Source: Delphinus delphis (lineage: Eukaryota > Chordata > Mammalia > Artiodactyla > Delphinidae). Taken from it: a DNA stretch of 64,000 nucleotides. This document shows positions 53,360-64,000 of this stretch, piece by piece. The DNA is taken from NCBI RefSeq assembly GCF_949987515.2, contig NC_082691.1, positions 58,208,740-58,272,739 of the forward strand, read 5' to 3'. The notes under the pieces were generated by a model. That model was not told the DNA's origin. It worked only from the letters and a program-made list of their open reading frames with translations, and searched no databases. The translations under genes were made by a program, and so were the position numbers. Position 1 is the first letter of the stretch. Each line of letters starts with the position of its first letter.

Positions 53360-53680
53360 GAAACTCAGTTTCAGTGAATTTGTTTTTTAATAAAACTGTG
53401 TTATCTATGATAAATATATTTCACTTTGTTCAAATGGATTTGATTGGGAAAACATATTGAGCAGAAGTACTGGTAGAGCTTAATTTCATTGCTTTGAGAA
53501 AATGTATTGAATGCTGGTTTGAATTAAATTCTGTTTGTTTTAATAAAAGTGTATTGGCCTGAGTGTACATATATTTGTTTTAGTGGCAGTGCATTGGATC
53601 CAATAAAACTATATTGGCTTCCCTGCTTATGTCTCCTTTTCAGTGAAAATGGATTGAATGGGAAAACGAAATAGGCATGA
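53360..53680. repeat. Diverged reiterated AT-rich motif
   Basis: A recurring theme appears several times. TTTGTTTTTTAATAAAACTG occurs near 53380. TTTGTTTTAATAAAAGTGTATTGG starts near 53534. TTTGTTTTAGTGGCAGTGCATTGG starts near 53575, followed by CAATAAAACTATATTGG. In addition, AAATGGATTTGATTGGGAAAAC (about 53431) resembles AAATGGATTGAATGGGAAAAC (about 53646). The pattern suggests an old, decayed internally repetitive element. No family is recognised. Confidence 0.45.
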
Positions 53681-54347
53681 AGCAGCCATACTCTCTGCTT
53701 GGCGAGAGTATCCAAATAACTGGGAGGGAGCGGGTTTCCATAGACTTTATATCAAAATACGCTTTTAAATTTAAATACCTTTTACCGTCAAGGACTCAGA
53801 TGCGAGACTGAATTGCCACCATAAAAAGTGCAATTTTCTGAAGCAGCCCTTTCCATGGACAAGTTATGGGGCTGTCCAGAACACCAGAGGAAGAAATTTT
53901 ATGAAAGCCAAGAACACGTTTGTCCACATCCCTTAAGCTTTATATGGGTCTCATTGGTTCCGGTAAGAGACTGTCTACCAGGCATTCCTAAGTCCCTTAA
54001 ACGAGCAGAAAAGAGATCATGAGTGCTCCCCACGGATGGTGCTGGCCCATCAGCGCTGAAACGGGTCTGCCTTTGAACTGATTAAAAGAGGGAAGAATTG
54101 GAATAAATGTTACCCTGAGACACACATCCGAATTGCCAGCCTTCTCATGGATCCTCAGAGAGGCATCAACTCTCCAGAGGGAGTTGACACTGGTCCTGCC
54201 ATCAGAGAACGGCAGCCTGTGCAAAGTGCCATGACCGCATTGTGTAGCCGTACATGGCTCCCAGATGCCCAGGCCCACAAAAACTCTTTTGCATAGGTGC
54301 CCTGACCCAAAGACTCAAGTTAAAATAATGAGGATTAATAATAATAG
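53681..54347. other. Unassigned sequence
   Basis: Nothing recognised as a repeat or exon before the target-site duplication of the next SINE. Confidence 0.4.
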
Positions 54348-54361
54348 CAGCTGTTATTCTT

Positions 54362-54682
54362 TTTTTTTTTTTTTAAGATGTTGGGGGTAGGAGTTTATTT
54401 ATTTATTTATTTATTTATTTGCTGTGTTGGGCCTTCGTTTCTGTGCGAGGGCTTTCTCTAGGTGCGGCGAGCGGGGGCCACTCTTCATCGCGGTGCGCGG
54501 ACCTCTCCCTATCGCGGCCTCTCTTGTTGCGGAGCACAGGCTCCAGACGCGCAGGCTCAGTAGTTGTGGCTCACGGGCCTAGTTGCTCCGCGGCATGTGG
54601 GATCCTCCCACACCAGGGCTCGAACCCGTGTCCCCTGCATTAGCAGGCAGATTCTCAACCACTGCGCCACCAGGGAAGCCCT
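54362..54682 (-). mobile_element. CHR SINE, long form, antisense
   Basis: An antisense copy with a T run and (TTTA)n tail at the left (54361-54420) and the reverse-complemented head (GCGCCACCAGGGAAGCC) at the right. A target-site duplication flanks it, CAGCTGTTATTCTT (54348-54361) versus CAGCTGCTCTTCTT (54683-54696), with two mismatches. A 74-codon plus-strand frame across it is antisense SINE translation. Confidence 0.93.
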
Positions 54683-54696
54683 CAGCTGCTCTTCTT

Positions 54697-55944
54697 ATGT
54701 GACTGTCTCTCTGTTAAGAAAGTGTGTGCTTTGAATTGTTTTTTTCCCCAGAAGATGAACTTGATCTGACTCTTCTACCCAGTTTCATTTAGCCTTGATG
54801 AGAAATAAATGCAAATACTACTTTCATTAACACCTTTTCTCCAACTAAAGTGTTAACAAGCTGTAGACTTCAACCTTCCCATGAATAAGTGCTAATTCAC
54901 AACAAGTACCATTACCAAGGAACTCTAAGCCTTTGGTGTATAGTTGCTCATTTTTTGAATGCCTAAATTCTTACAAGATCCTACAAGGTTAAAAGAGCAA
55001 AACTGATTCATGGATTTTTTTTTTCCCCTGAAATATTCCCAATTATATACTGGAAGTCAAGAATAAAATGGATTTTGTGATTTTTAAAATTTGCTGTGCT
55101 GTCCTTGGAGACCGCAAATGGTTCACTTGGTCGGAATGTAGTATTGATCTACCACATTTTAGAAGCTGTGGGGTTGAGTGTACCAGTTTCAGAAAGGAAA
55201 TAGCAATGTGCAACTTAATTCACTGTCCTAATAATGGAGTTTACAAATGATAATGCTAGGATATTTCTAGTATCAAACAACATGCATGCAGAAACATAGT
55301 ACTTTGGGAAGGCTCACTGCTGGATTTTGAGGATGGCTGTGAAGTGAGACCAAATATATCTGGGAACCAGAAAATCTCATATGTAGATTTGCAGGGTCTC
55401 CCTGATCATGGGCTTAAAAAAAAGCACATCTATGGGGGGGCAGGGGCAATTAGAAACAGACATTCTCTCATTGGAGAGACCAATGAGAAAAAGGCAGCCC
55501 CCATCCTTCCACAAGACCAGTGAGAAAAAAGGTGCCCTCTGAAATTATCTGGGAGATGATTTCAGGAAACCCCAGAAGGTGAGTGGGAAAGTGAGGCAAA
55601 GAAAGGAGCAAAGGGTTTGCTATTAAGCAAGTGGCCGCTGAGGTCAACTGCAGGTTGATCCACTGTAGCAATCTGGGTGTCAGTAGAGAACCTGTGTCTT
55701 AGGGTTGTCCTACTCAAGGGGCAAGGGAGTTGAGGTATTTATATACCATCATCAATTTATACACCAACTCCCATTCTCACTGGTTGAGAGCTGCTCCTAG
55801 GGAGTATTAATTCTCTGGTGCATCCAGCCTGCCAGGTGAGCAGAGAGTGGGCTCTGACCACCAGAAAAAGCTTTAGGGCAAGAAACTCAGTGGGAAGCAG
55901 TCAGGTTGAAGGTAAGGGCAAGGCGCTGACAAGATCTGCTCTCC
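54697..55944. other. Unassigned sequence
   Basis: No recognised repeat over 1.25 kb. A G run of seven lies at 55434-55440. Short frames have no domain. Confidence 0.4.
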
Positions 55945-56095
55945 CCATGAAGCTCATTTTACAGATGAGTAAACTGAGATACAGAGATTAAGTAGTTTTC
56001 CCCGTGACAGAGCTACTAAGCAGCACAGGGCGGAATGCAACCCAGCCCATTTCACTAGAAAGTCAGTGACTTAACCACTGAGCCACACTGTCTTG
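55945..56095 (-). repeat. MIR SINE, antisense
   Basis: 'ctcattttacagatgagtaaactgagatacagagattaagtagttttccccgtgacagagctactaagcagcacagggcggaatgcaacccagcccatttc', then 'cttaaccactgagccacactg', is a reverse-complemented MIR core and head. Confidence 0.85.
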
Positions 56096-57984
56096 GCCAT
56101 GCTGTCCAGCTTAAGAAGCTGGCATGTCTCCTAAGACTTACCAACCATGTCTTGAGGAGGTTTACACTGCATCAGGGCTGAGGCTGAGTGTGGCAGGGTG
56201 GAGAAGGGCTCTGGAAGTGCTCTATTGTCTGAGCTTCTGCCTCTAGCAGTGGCCGGATAGTGATCTATCGAAGGCTGAACTGAACCTTAGTATATAGGTA
56301 TCTGTTTACTAGGTGCCAAACTCAACTTGTCCTGTGGTTATATCTTCGCGAATAACCGTATGGCCAGGGCTCCTGGGTCATTTGCAGTGAGCCACGGGGG
56401 GCCCCTAGCTAGCTCCAGATTCCACCTGCCCCTGGGTCGTCCCCCTTTCAAGTTCCTCCTTTTTGCAGTCGGCTTTTCCGTTTCAGCTGCACTTGCTGGC
56501 TGCTAGCTGCTTTGTAAAGTAAGTTATGATGACTTTGTGCTAGAAAATAAAAGAGCAATCCTCACAGCTGTTTTGATTCCATTTAATGAAACGGTGGTGA
56601 CATCTGAATGTCACAGTTGCAGAGAGGTGGATGGGTCTGGCTGCTGAGAGTGGAAAGATCAGTATTACTCCCCAGGCTAACAGCTCCTGTGACAATTCTG
56701 CCGTTATCGCTGTTCTGTGTCAGCTCGTGGTTGCTGCTACGTCCCTCTTACTAGGGAGAGACTTCAGGTGTAGCAATAGACCTCTAGCTGTTTTTCGTTA
56801 CCTATAAATACAAATGGACAGCCAGGGTAGAGAGGATGCACGCAGTATTGGGAAGATGAGTAAGATCTGTCAGTAGAAAGGAACACTCAGCTAACAGTTC
56901 CTGCCATCCAAGAATCCAAAAAGCATGCTGTCTCAGGACGGCCAGTAGAATAGGTGTCATCCCATCAGAAAGTGCCAGAAAAATCTTTGGTTTCTCCTTC
57001 CCCGTCACAAATAAAGTGGAGAGAGCGGTGTTGGGAAGGTATCAGACAGCAAACATGGAGGCAAGTCAAGAAGCCAGTCTCCTCAGTCAATTATGCTAGA
57101 GTATCATCAAATCAATGAATTCACAGTGTGAGCACTTGCGGCAGATGGACAACACTTGTCGGCTCTCAGGAGCCACGAGAGTCAGATTTATTTTCAAAGC
57201 TTGTTTGTCTCATTTCTCCTGCCTGGTGCTGAAGGCAGAGCATGCATCTGTGATTTTTCAAAGGCAAGAGATATCCAGTGATATTCTAGCTTGTGAGACT
57301 GGGCTCTGTGAGCTAAAATCTCCAGGACTTTTGGCTTTTTTCTCCTCAGAATGAGGACAAAAGGGTGCAGGTTTTAGCAAGGGGTATCTCTCCATGCCTG
57401 TGGGTCTCAGCAATAGCAGCCCCAGGTTGATTTGTTCCATGAACTGGCCTCTCGGACTTGGCCGTGATGTTGGGGGTTTGCTCCGCTGTGACCTCAGGGA
57501 TGGGCTGTCAGGCCTCTTCTGCCAGAGGTGTAGCCCGAGTCAGGATGACGTGCCCTCCAGTACACGGGGGTGTTTCCAGTGGTCACTGGGCAGTGCTGTT
57601 ACCCCTGCCAACCACCAACGGTTCTGGGATTCTTAGCTGGCAGAGAACTTGAGATGAGCTCTCATCCCAGCTGGTCGAGGAGGAAAGGGGTATCTGTTGA
57701 GGAGGAATTGGTAATTTCACAGCATCTGACATCAGCTCCATGGAGAGGTTCCTTTCTGTGGGAGGAATCATCTTTCCCATTTTGTGTACTGGAACAAGTG
57801 GCAGTCCATTCTTGTTCTTGAAGTCAGACGAGGACTCTGTGAACTTTCAGGATCTGAATTCGCAGCCCCCAACCTAGTGCGTGACCAAGGAGCCTCCTTA
57901 GACAAATTCTAATTATTTTAGGGCAGAGCGAGTCGTAGTCTCCAGGGTTGGTGGAAGCAGGTCAGAATCTCAGGCTCTGTGCCT
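56096..57984. other. Unassigned sequence, 1.9 kb
   Basis: No repeat family recognised. Frames of 60-83 codons on both strands between 56802 and 57821 lack motifs. The region 57360-57640 is moderately GC-rich, without strong CpG enrichment. Confidence 0.4.
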
Positions 57985-58570
57985 CAGTGTGTTCATTCAT
58001 TCATTCATGCATCCATCCATTCAGCTAGTTGGTCAGCAAGCCTTAATGAAGCCAGAGGTGAGGTTCTCAACCCTAGCCCTCCACTGACGAATTAAATCAG
58101 ACTTTCTGGGTGATCCTATCATGCATCGTTGAATCACTGTGGCAGGCTCTGAGGAGACCGTCATGTGGAGAAGGGTGATGAAATGGGACAAGGGCCATGA
58201 AAGCAATAAACCCAGGCTTCAATGGGGGCAGAGAGAAGCAGCCCCAAATACAGGTAGGGCGAGGAGATGAAGTCCACAGGGACTTTCTGGAGGAGGTGAC
58301 ACGGAGCTGCTTTCAAAGAAGAAGCAGGAATTGTGCGTCATCCAGTCAAAGAATGGAGCAGGCAGATCATGCAAAGTCCTGGAGACTCTCCTAGCAGCTT
58401 GCTGTGGTTGATGTCTAAGATGCAAGTGAGAGGGAGAGGGTGGGCAGACAGGAGGAGTGATGAACAGGGCCCCGCGGTGAGTGCACCACGCTGGGGTGGT
58501 CGGCCCACGTTTTACAGGAAAACCCAGTGAAGGGACTGAGCTGATCAGATTTCAGTTTCAGAAAAGGCCT
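57985..58570 (-). repeat. L2-like old repeat, antisense, split by a MER5-like element
   Basis: A (CATT)n/(CATC)n terminus (57992-58021) is followed by 'cagctagttggtcagcaagccttaatgaagcc', the reverse-complemented L2 end. Beyond the small DNA transposon at 58058-58138, old LINE-type wording continues ('gggactttctggaggaggtgacacggagctgctttcaaagaa', 'gagcaggcagatcatgcaaagtcctgga', 'gaaaaggccttctggcagctgaatg'). Boundaries are approximate. Confidence 0.5.
58058..58138 (+). mobile_element. MER5-like hAT element, internally deleted
   Basis: 'ggtgaggttctcaaccctagccctcca' resembles the MER5A left end (CAGTGGTTCTCAACC), and 'gacgaattaaatcagactttctgggtgatcc' matches its middle. It ends near GTTGAATCACTG. 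About 80 bp remain of a roughly 190 bp element. Target duplication not identified. Confidence 0.6.
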
Positions 58571-58954
58571 TCTGGCAGCTGAATGAAAAAATAAATAGGA
58601 GGGGTGTTATAAATAGAGAATGAACAAACCAAAATCATTAAAATTTGCCACCTTTTCTGATTAGGGTTTATATATGAATCTTGAAGAAAAAGGTACAAGG
58701 TGAAGCTTTCTTGAAAAAAAAATTACTGTAAAACTCCCACTGGATTGTTTTAGGGAAGTACTCTTTAAAAATTGAAAAACTGAATTTGAAATTGAAAAAG
58801 TAAAGGTTTGCTCCAAATATATATCTTTGGATATATATTTTTTATTGCTCGAGTCTCTAAACAAATCAGTTCTGATGGGCTTTTTTTGGGTGATGATATT
58901 TGATGAGCTCTGCTGTGCCCCACCTTCCAGCTGAAAGGATAGTACTTTGGAGGG
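58571..58954. other. AT-rich unassigned sequence with a hairpin
   Basis: No repeat recognised. Contains a perfect AT-rich inverted repeat at 58815-58840 (see separate finding). Confidence 0.4.
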
Positions 58955-59170
58955 ATAAGAACCCAGCTTCTGGAGTCAGAGAAATTTGGATTTAAATTCT
59001 AGCTGTGGCCCCAGTTAGCTGAGTGACCTTGAGAGATTTACTTAACCTCTCTGTGCCCCAGATTATGCATCTGTAAAGTAGGATGAAAATAGCATCTCCT
59101 TCCCAGGGTTACATGATGGTGTACATGTAAATAACATGTGCATACATGTAAAGAGCCTGGCGCTCAAAAA
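58955..59170 (+). repeat. MIR SINE, sense, near full length
   Basis: 'aacccagcttctggagtcagagaaatttggatttaaattctagctgtggccccagttagctgagtgaccttgagagatttacttaacctctctgtgccccagattatgcatctgtaaagtagg', then 'tcccagggttacatgatgg', then 'tgtaaagagcctggcgctc'. Head, core and tail are all present. Confidence 0.88.
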
Positions 59171-60854
59171 TGACAGAAGGAACCAAAGGGCAAATAACTA
59201 AAAACAAATGGCTCAGAAAGGAAAAGTGATGATCCACTAGGTGACCCCTAGTTCTATTTTATTCCACTCTGGTGTGATCTAGCAACTTTTATTTTTTAAC
59301 AAAAAGGGAAAGAAACTCATCGTCATTGTGTGGGTCAGTCTTTCCAGCCAGTCATTATAACCTCTGTGCAGGAGCACTGCATTAACCTGATGATTTCTGC
59401 TCGGAGCTCCTGAGCCAAAACCCAGGCGCAAAATGACCGTGTCTGTTCCTGCAACTCTCATGCTCTGGTGCAGGCAGAGGAGAATTTAGCTCCTTCACTT
59501 ACGATATCTACGGTAACCCATCAGCTGCTGAGCTGAAGGATGTGTCTGCGCTCCCCTTTCCCCTTTAATGTGCCATTAAATCAAATACTCTATTAGCAGA
59601 ATTAGTTCATTCAGTGTCTGCACTGAAATGTCCTGCGAATTGCGTGATGTCTCTCGCAAATGGCCCTGCACTCTGGGGTCTACTTCAGCAGTTTATATCC
59701 CGAGGAGGAGGGCCATGCTGCCCAAGGATCTGCCTGCCTTCCTCTAAGTAAAATATTATGGCTTCCACAAAGGATAATTATTTCGATCATTTTGCCATGT
59801 GCAAACCTGGTGAATTCAAACACTGTCGATCTGGCTCTGGCCCAAGGCCTGCTGTCCTCACACCTGCAGCCCAGGATCTGCCTTGGCCACGGACTTGCCA
59901 CTCTCTCGGCCTCTCTGCTCTGCGTGGGTCCACTCCAGGTGCTGGTGCCAAAACGTATGCTTTTGCTGAGAGTTAAAACATGGAGAAATTTTCTTCCTCA
60001 AAGAACTTGGGCTGGAACACAGAACATCTTCACTTTTGTATTCTCCAGCAAGAGCTGTGGGTTGAAACTTAGCACCCTTATTTCCATTCCCTCTTATTTA
60101 CACTTGTCACCCAATAAATGTGAAAGCAGGCAATGACAGCTGCTGTGCCTCCGTCATCACACGCTCGTGCTCTGAAGATGAGCGGGGTCTCAAGCACACG
60201 ATGCCACTGACATTCACCTTGAGTATGTTGAGCGTTGGTGTGACTCTTCACGTGCCACGGCTCTGGACAGCTGCTGTGGCCACTGTGGCTGCTTTTCCTT
60301 TATGCTGAGCTAATGCACTTAGCTAATGTGCATTTAATCTGTTATCTTTTCCTAAAGTAGAAAGTCAGTGTGTTAGGGAAGCATTTGCTCCTGTAACAGA
60401 CAAGCCTTAGACTGGTGTGTTGGCAAATGTTTAACCTTTTCTGGGGCGGGGGAAAGCCTGGTTTGTAGTATTTGCCAATTTCTACCGTGTAAGTACTGCT
60501 ACTGTGGCTGATTTCAAGACACAATGTGACATCATTAAATGCAGAGTTGGGAAGAGATATTTGTAACCCTCCCATTACACAGTATTTCCACAAAAATAAC
60601 CTCAAGAAAAGTACATAATAAATATGGTAAAGTTATTAGGTTGGGATGAGTTTTGAATATTATTACCTTTAAAAAATATAATGTGTTTGTTAGTTTATGA
60701 AACTTAACTCTTAATCATGGCTGTATTTAACAACTGACTTGCAAAATTCCTCCACATTTAATCGTTGGTTTTCACAAGTCAGAATAAGCCAGCTCCAGCA
60801 CATCACTGAGTTAGGAGTATAAAATGACATTTCTTATTTACAACCCAGTCCAAT
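59171..60854. other. Unassigned sequence, 1.7 kb
   Basis: No recognised repeat. The 158-codon plus-strand frame at 59660-60136 has no domain and no splice-supported context, and it overlaps frames on the same and opposite strands. AATAAA at 60113-60118 has no adjacent poly(A). Confidence 0.4.
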
Positions 60855-61135
60855 GTGGATGTCTGTAGTGGCTCTCCACACGGTGAGTCAGGAACCTGGC
60901 GTCTTCCATATTGACTCTCTATTACCCCCCTGGGGACCTCAGAGCCCTCTCACTTCCAACCAGGAGTTGGGGAAAGAGCACACAGGATCTCACATGGGTG
61001 GTTTTCATGGGCCAGACTTGGAAATTGTATCTATCACTTTCATCCATGTTCCGTTGGCTGGAATGGTCACATGGTCACACCTAACTTCAAGAGAGGCTGG
61101 GAAATGTAATTGAGCTGTGTGCCCAAGAGGAAAGG
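60855..61135. repeat. Old dispersed repeat (family uncertain)
   Basis: 'ttttcatgggccagacttggaaattgtatctatcactttcatccatgttccgttggctggaatggtcacatggtcacacctaacttcaagagaggctgggaaatgtaattgagctgtgtgccca' is familiar as part of an abundant old mammalian repeat. I cannot name it with confidence. Confidence 0.45.
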
Positions 61136-61440
61136 AAACGGGGTGGGTGGGCAGGTAGCCAGTTTCTGCCACAGCACGAAGAGTGACTCCTGCCCTGGTT
61201 GCCGTCAGGAAGCAGGTAGACTAAGGGAAAAGGGCAACTGGCCCTGTTTTCCTTTCCTTATAAAGCATTCAAGAGTTTAACAGGCATAGACAGTGAAATG
61301 GATTGTTATGAAATTGGCAATTAATAAATAGAATTATACCCGTGTAAGAACCAGGTTGTATGTTATTCAACCGTCACTGTGACCCGACAGGGATGCCAGC
61401 TGGGCCGGGATGCTGTGGCAGGTGTGGGAGCTGGTTTTTC
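61136..61440. other. Unassigned sequence
   Basis: Nothing recognised. Confidence 0.4.
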
Positions 61441-61800
61441 TAAGCACAATGGTCCATCTGTCCATTGGTCTGTCCATCCACCCATCCAATAAGCCTTTAT
61501 TCAGGCCCTGTGTTAGCTCTGGATATACAGAGGTGCTTAGGGGTGTGCTTATAGCCCAGTGAGGAAGGGAGAATCACACAAGCCCAGGTTAAGATATGTG
61601 TCTAGCTGAGGAGAAAGAAGCTAAAAATCTGGGAAGTGAAAAACTTCCTGAGGAGGCGACATCCGACGTGGATCTAGAGAGAAGCATGGGTAGAGTTTTC
61701 TAGGCATAGGAGGGGGAAGTGCATTCTAGACAAGGGGAACAGTTGGTACAAAGACCCAGAGGAGTGGAAGAGCAGGGCTTGTTCCAGAAATGGCAAGAAA
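61441..61800 (-). repeat. L2-like old repeat, antisense
   Basis: 'tccatccacccatccaataagcctttattcaggccctgtgttagctctggatatacagagg' is a reverse-complemented L2 terminus. 'ggcataggagggggaagtgcattctagacaaggggaacagttggtacaaagacccagagg' is the old LINE wording that often lies upstream. Confidence 0.55.
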
Positions 61801-61898
61801 CTCAGTGTGGCAAGAGATGGGGCTGAAGAGATGAGTTTGCAATAAATTGTGAAGACCTTTATACGGAGTACGCAGGAGTTTGGAATTTGCCTGTAGGA

Positions 61899-62036
61899 CT
61901 GTGCTTCTCAAAATGGGGCCATGTACCTCTAGGGGTACCCAGTGGTATGTCAGGACGTATGCAAATGTGGATGAAAATTTTCTTTGTTTGCTCTGTTGAT
62001 GGTAAGCAATTAAAAATGATTTTTTGAGAAGTCCTG
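61899..62036. mobile_element. Possible small hAT-like element
   Basis: Inverted ends CTGTGCTTCTCAAAA at the left and TTTTTTGAGAAGTCCTG at the right (reverse complement CAGGACTTCTCAAAAAA) bound about 138 bp. No 8 bp duplication is preserved, so this is tentative. Confidence 0.4.
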
Positions 62037-62039
62037 GCA

Positions 62040-62165
62040 AAAGTATCTCTCCATCTCAGTGGGCCAGTGCCTAGTCCTGGACCAATCCTGTGGTCAGTGG
62101 AATGCAATGCTCTGATTGGCTGGGGCTGAGTCACATGGTGTGCCCTTGAGCCTGGGGTGAGCGGT
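62040..62165. repeat. Old dispersed repeat fragment
   Basis: 'cctagtcctggaccaatcctgtggtcagtggaatgcaatgctctgattggctggggctgagtcacatggtgtgccc' is a phrase from an abundant old mammalian repeat, perhaps the same family as 60855-61135. Confidence 0.4.
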
Positions 62166-63037
62166 GCTACCCGAAGCTCAAGGGCTGAGAGAAGAGAAGC
62201 AGTGACGCCACAGAGGAAAATTCAGATGGGGACAGAAGAGGAGGGAGTGGCTGCCAGGAAGCCCACCAGCAGCTGACCTATACAGGTGGAAAACAGTAAC
62301 TGGACGACAGTCCCTAGAACTGTCATTTGTAATAGAGAGTGAAACAGGTTTGATAGAGGGAAAAATCATTTTCTTTCAGTTTTCAGTTCGTGAAATAATG
62401 GGAGAACCAAAAGAATCAAGAGCTGCTTTTCTGAGATAGAACCAGGTGGGAAGCTGGGGAACACACCCCTTTATCTCCAGCCTTTGAAATCTAAACCAAG
62501 GCCCCATCCTGCTTCCTCTCAGGCTCCTGGCCTGGGAGGCTCCTCAGCAAAGCCACTGGTGTCATTGTGGTCACCGTAATTATGCCAAATCATGAACCCA
62601 CAAGGCCAGAGCCAGGAAGGCCCTGCCCCAAAGCAGATAAGCCAGGCTGGTAAGCGAACGCCCCATACCTCACATCCTGCTTAGCAAATGGCTGCACGGA
62701 ACCACAGAGCCTGAGGCAGACCCTGCAGGGCTGCTCATGGGAAAGGACCCACAGCCAAGCAAAGGTCACTGTCTACAGGCCCTGAGCCCCACCAGAGATG
62801 TGCTATTTATGAAGCCTCTGCATGGTGGGTGTGGTAGGAGAAGTAAGACCCTGAAATCAGACAGGCCGAGTTGGTGTTGCACTCTCATCCCCTGTGGGTC
62901 CAAAGAGAGGGGACCTTACCCCTGAAACTCGTTCCCTCACACGTACGCGGGATGACAGTGGCTGCCCTTCAGGGTGGCAGAGTTTCAACGAGATAGCCCA
63001 AGTGAGCACCTGGCACGGGGGTGACCCAGAACAGGTG
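62166..63037. other. Unassigned sequence
   Basis: No recognised repeat or exon. The left part of a 222-codon plus-strand frame (62894-63562) lies here; that frame runs straight through an antisense MIR and is treated as chance. Confidence 0.4.
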
Positions 63038-63075
63038 CTCAGGAAATGCCAGTCTGCTCAGGAAATGCCAGTCTG
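63038..63075 (+). repeat. 19 bp perfect tandem duplication
   Basis: CTCAGGAAATGCCAGTCTG occurs twice, head to tail, at 63038-63056 and 63057-63075. The unit length is not a multiple of three and the event looks recent because the copies are identical. Confidence 0.95.
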
Positions 63076-63109
63076 CTCCATGATAAAGTGGGCGCTTAGG
63101 AGGAATCAC

Positions 63110-63285
63110 TGTGGATGCCTAGAGCTTTCTCGAACACGATCTCATTTCATTTTCAGCACCGTGGGAGGCGAGTCTCATTGTTATTCTCACTTTACAGGTG
63201 AGGAACAGCGGCTCACAGAGGTCAAGCCATTATCCAGGGTGACACAGCTGGAAAGTGGAGAGCTGGACTTGACCCCAGGCAGCTG
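63110..63285 (-). repeat. MIR SINE, antisense
   Basis: 'cgaacacgatctcatttcattttcagcaccgtgggaggcgagtctcattgttattctcactttacaggtgaggaacagcggctcacagaggtcaagccattatccagggtgacacagctggaaagtggagagctggacttgaccccaggc' is a well-ordered reverse-complemented MIR. Confidence 0.88.
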
Positions 63286-64000
63286 GGGTCTAAGGAGGCC
63301 AAGAGAGAAGGGCTTCCCCATGACGGTGGACGCAGCTGGAGATGATGCCTGTAAAGGGGCCTGGGTCTCCTGCCCTGCCCAGCGTTCAGTGCCATCGGCC
63401 GCTGCTTCTCAGCGAGTAGAACTGACCGCAAATCAGGCTGGCAGCTTGGAGCCGTCCCAGCTGAGTGGAGCACAGGAGGTAAAGCGAGGGTATGAACGGT
63501 GCAGGGCACCCATAAAAAATTTACGGCCACCATCTAATTTTAGAGCCTTCATTTTTCAATAGAAAAACACTACTGTTTGTGCCACCAAACTGTGAAACAA
63601 ACAGAATAATTGCCCTCAGAAAGGGTCCTCCTTAAGTATGATGCTGTAAAAATGGCCAGTGGGGAAAACCTCCTTAGGGTTAAAGTACCCCATGACCTAC
63701 CTTGCCTCTCATTTTAGATCAGAAACTCTACTGGAAATTTTGCAGGCCGGGCTAGGAGAATTCTGGAGAATTGTAGTGAAGGCATTGACTACGAGGCTTC
63801 TTGTATATTCGCGGCTGGGTGGGGAGCCTTGGAGACGCCACCGGAAATACCAGATTTGACATAACGCCGGTATTCAGCAGCCCTCACACGAGAGGAAACC
63901 AAGGTGGCAGCAAAGGATGGCAAACCCGCCGTCAAGAATCAGATTGGCAATTTCTTGCCATTGTAATGATAGATTGTTACACAGGCTGAACTAACCATTG
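63286..64000. other. Unassigned sequence to the window end
   Basis: No recognised repeat or exon. Short frames at 63659-63859 and 63801-63989 lack motifs. The window ends in unique-looking sequence. Confidence 0.4.

Noticed and set aside
59660..60136. 158-codon open frame, considered as an exon
   Set aside because: No domain, overlapping frames on the same and opposite strands, and no visible intron signals or poly(A) context that would support a gene.
62894..63562. 222-codon open frame, the longest in the window
   Set aside because: It runs through a clear antisense MIR (63110-63285) and a 19 bp tandem duplication, has no recognisable domain, and no splice or transcript context.

Overview
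This window is nuclear DNA of a placental mammal, almost certainly a cetacean and probably a toothed whale. The main evidence is ten copies of the tRNA-Glu-related CHR SINE family (Cetacea, Hippopotamus, Ruminantia), including five of the roughly 200 bp, GC-rich form that is abundant in whales. They sit among eutherian L1, L2, MIR, hAT and Tigger-like repeats. No protein-coding exon of a host gene, tRNA, rRNA or CRISPR array can be supported. The open reading frames are chance frames, SINE translations, or relics of L1 ORF2. The window is best read as intergenic or intronic sequence.

Layout. 1-13 kb: an LTR-like tail near 1.5 kb, CHR SINEs at 2.0, 5.6, 10.2, 10.5 and 12.3 kb, a short hAT element at 3.4 kb, L2 and MIR pieces, and a CpG-rich block at 7.4-7.7 kb. 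12.7-18.5 kb: L1-dominated, with a twin-primed L1, a 1.8 kb antisense L1, and another antisense L1 interrupted by a tiny retroposed 3'-UTR copy. 20-24 kb: L2, three consecutive sense MIRs and microsatellites. 24.3-26.1 kb: an old sense L1 split by a younger antisense L1. 27.8-28.3 kb: a Tigger-like element split by a CHR SINE. 29-37.7 kb: L2, L1 ends, LTR-like fragments and two nearly adjacent hAT elements. 37.7-48.8 kb: repeat-poor and AT-rich, with a few MIR, L2 and CHR insertions; this is the best place to look for conserved non-coding elements. 48.8-64 kb: MIR, L2 and CHR copies, two candidate retroposed 3' ends facing each other at 51 kb, and mixed unassigned sequence.

The order of insertion can be read from nesting and target-site duplications. 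L2 and MIR are oldest, then hAT, Tigger-like and L1M-type elements, then younger L1 tails, and last the CHR SINEs. I found no undescribed biological system. The most informative signals are the CpG-rich block, the retroposed fragment inside L1, the nested and twin-primed L1s, the hAT pair, and some perfect hairpins in unique sequence. All family names come from memory of consensus features, not from a database search, and repeat boundaries without target-site duplications are approximate.
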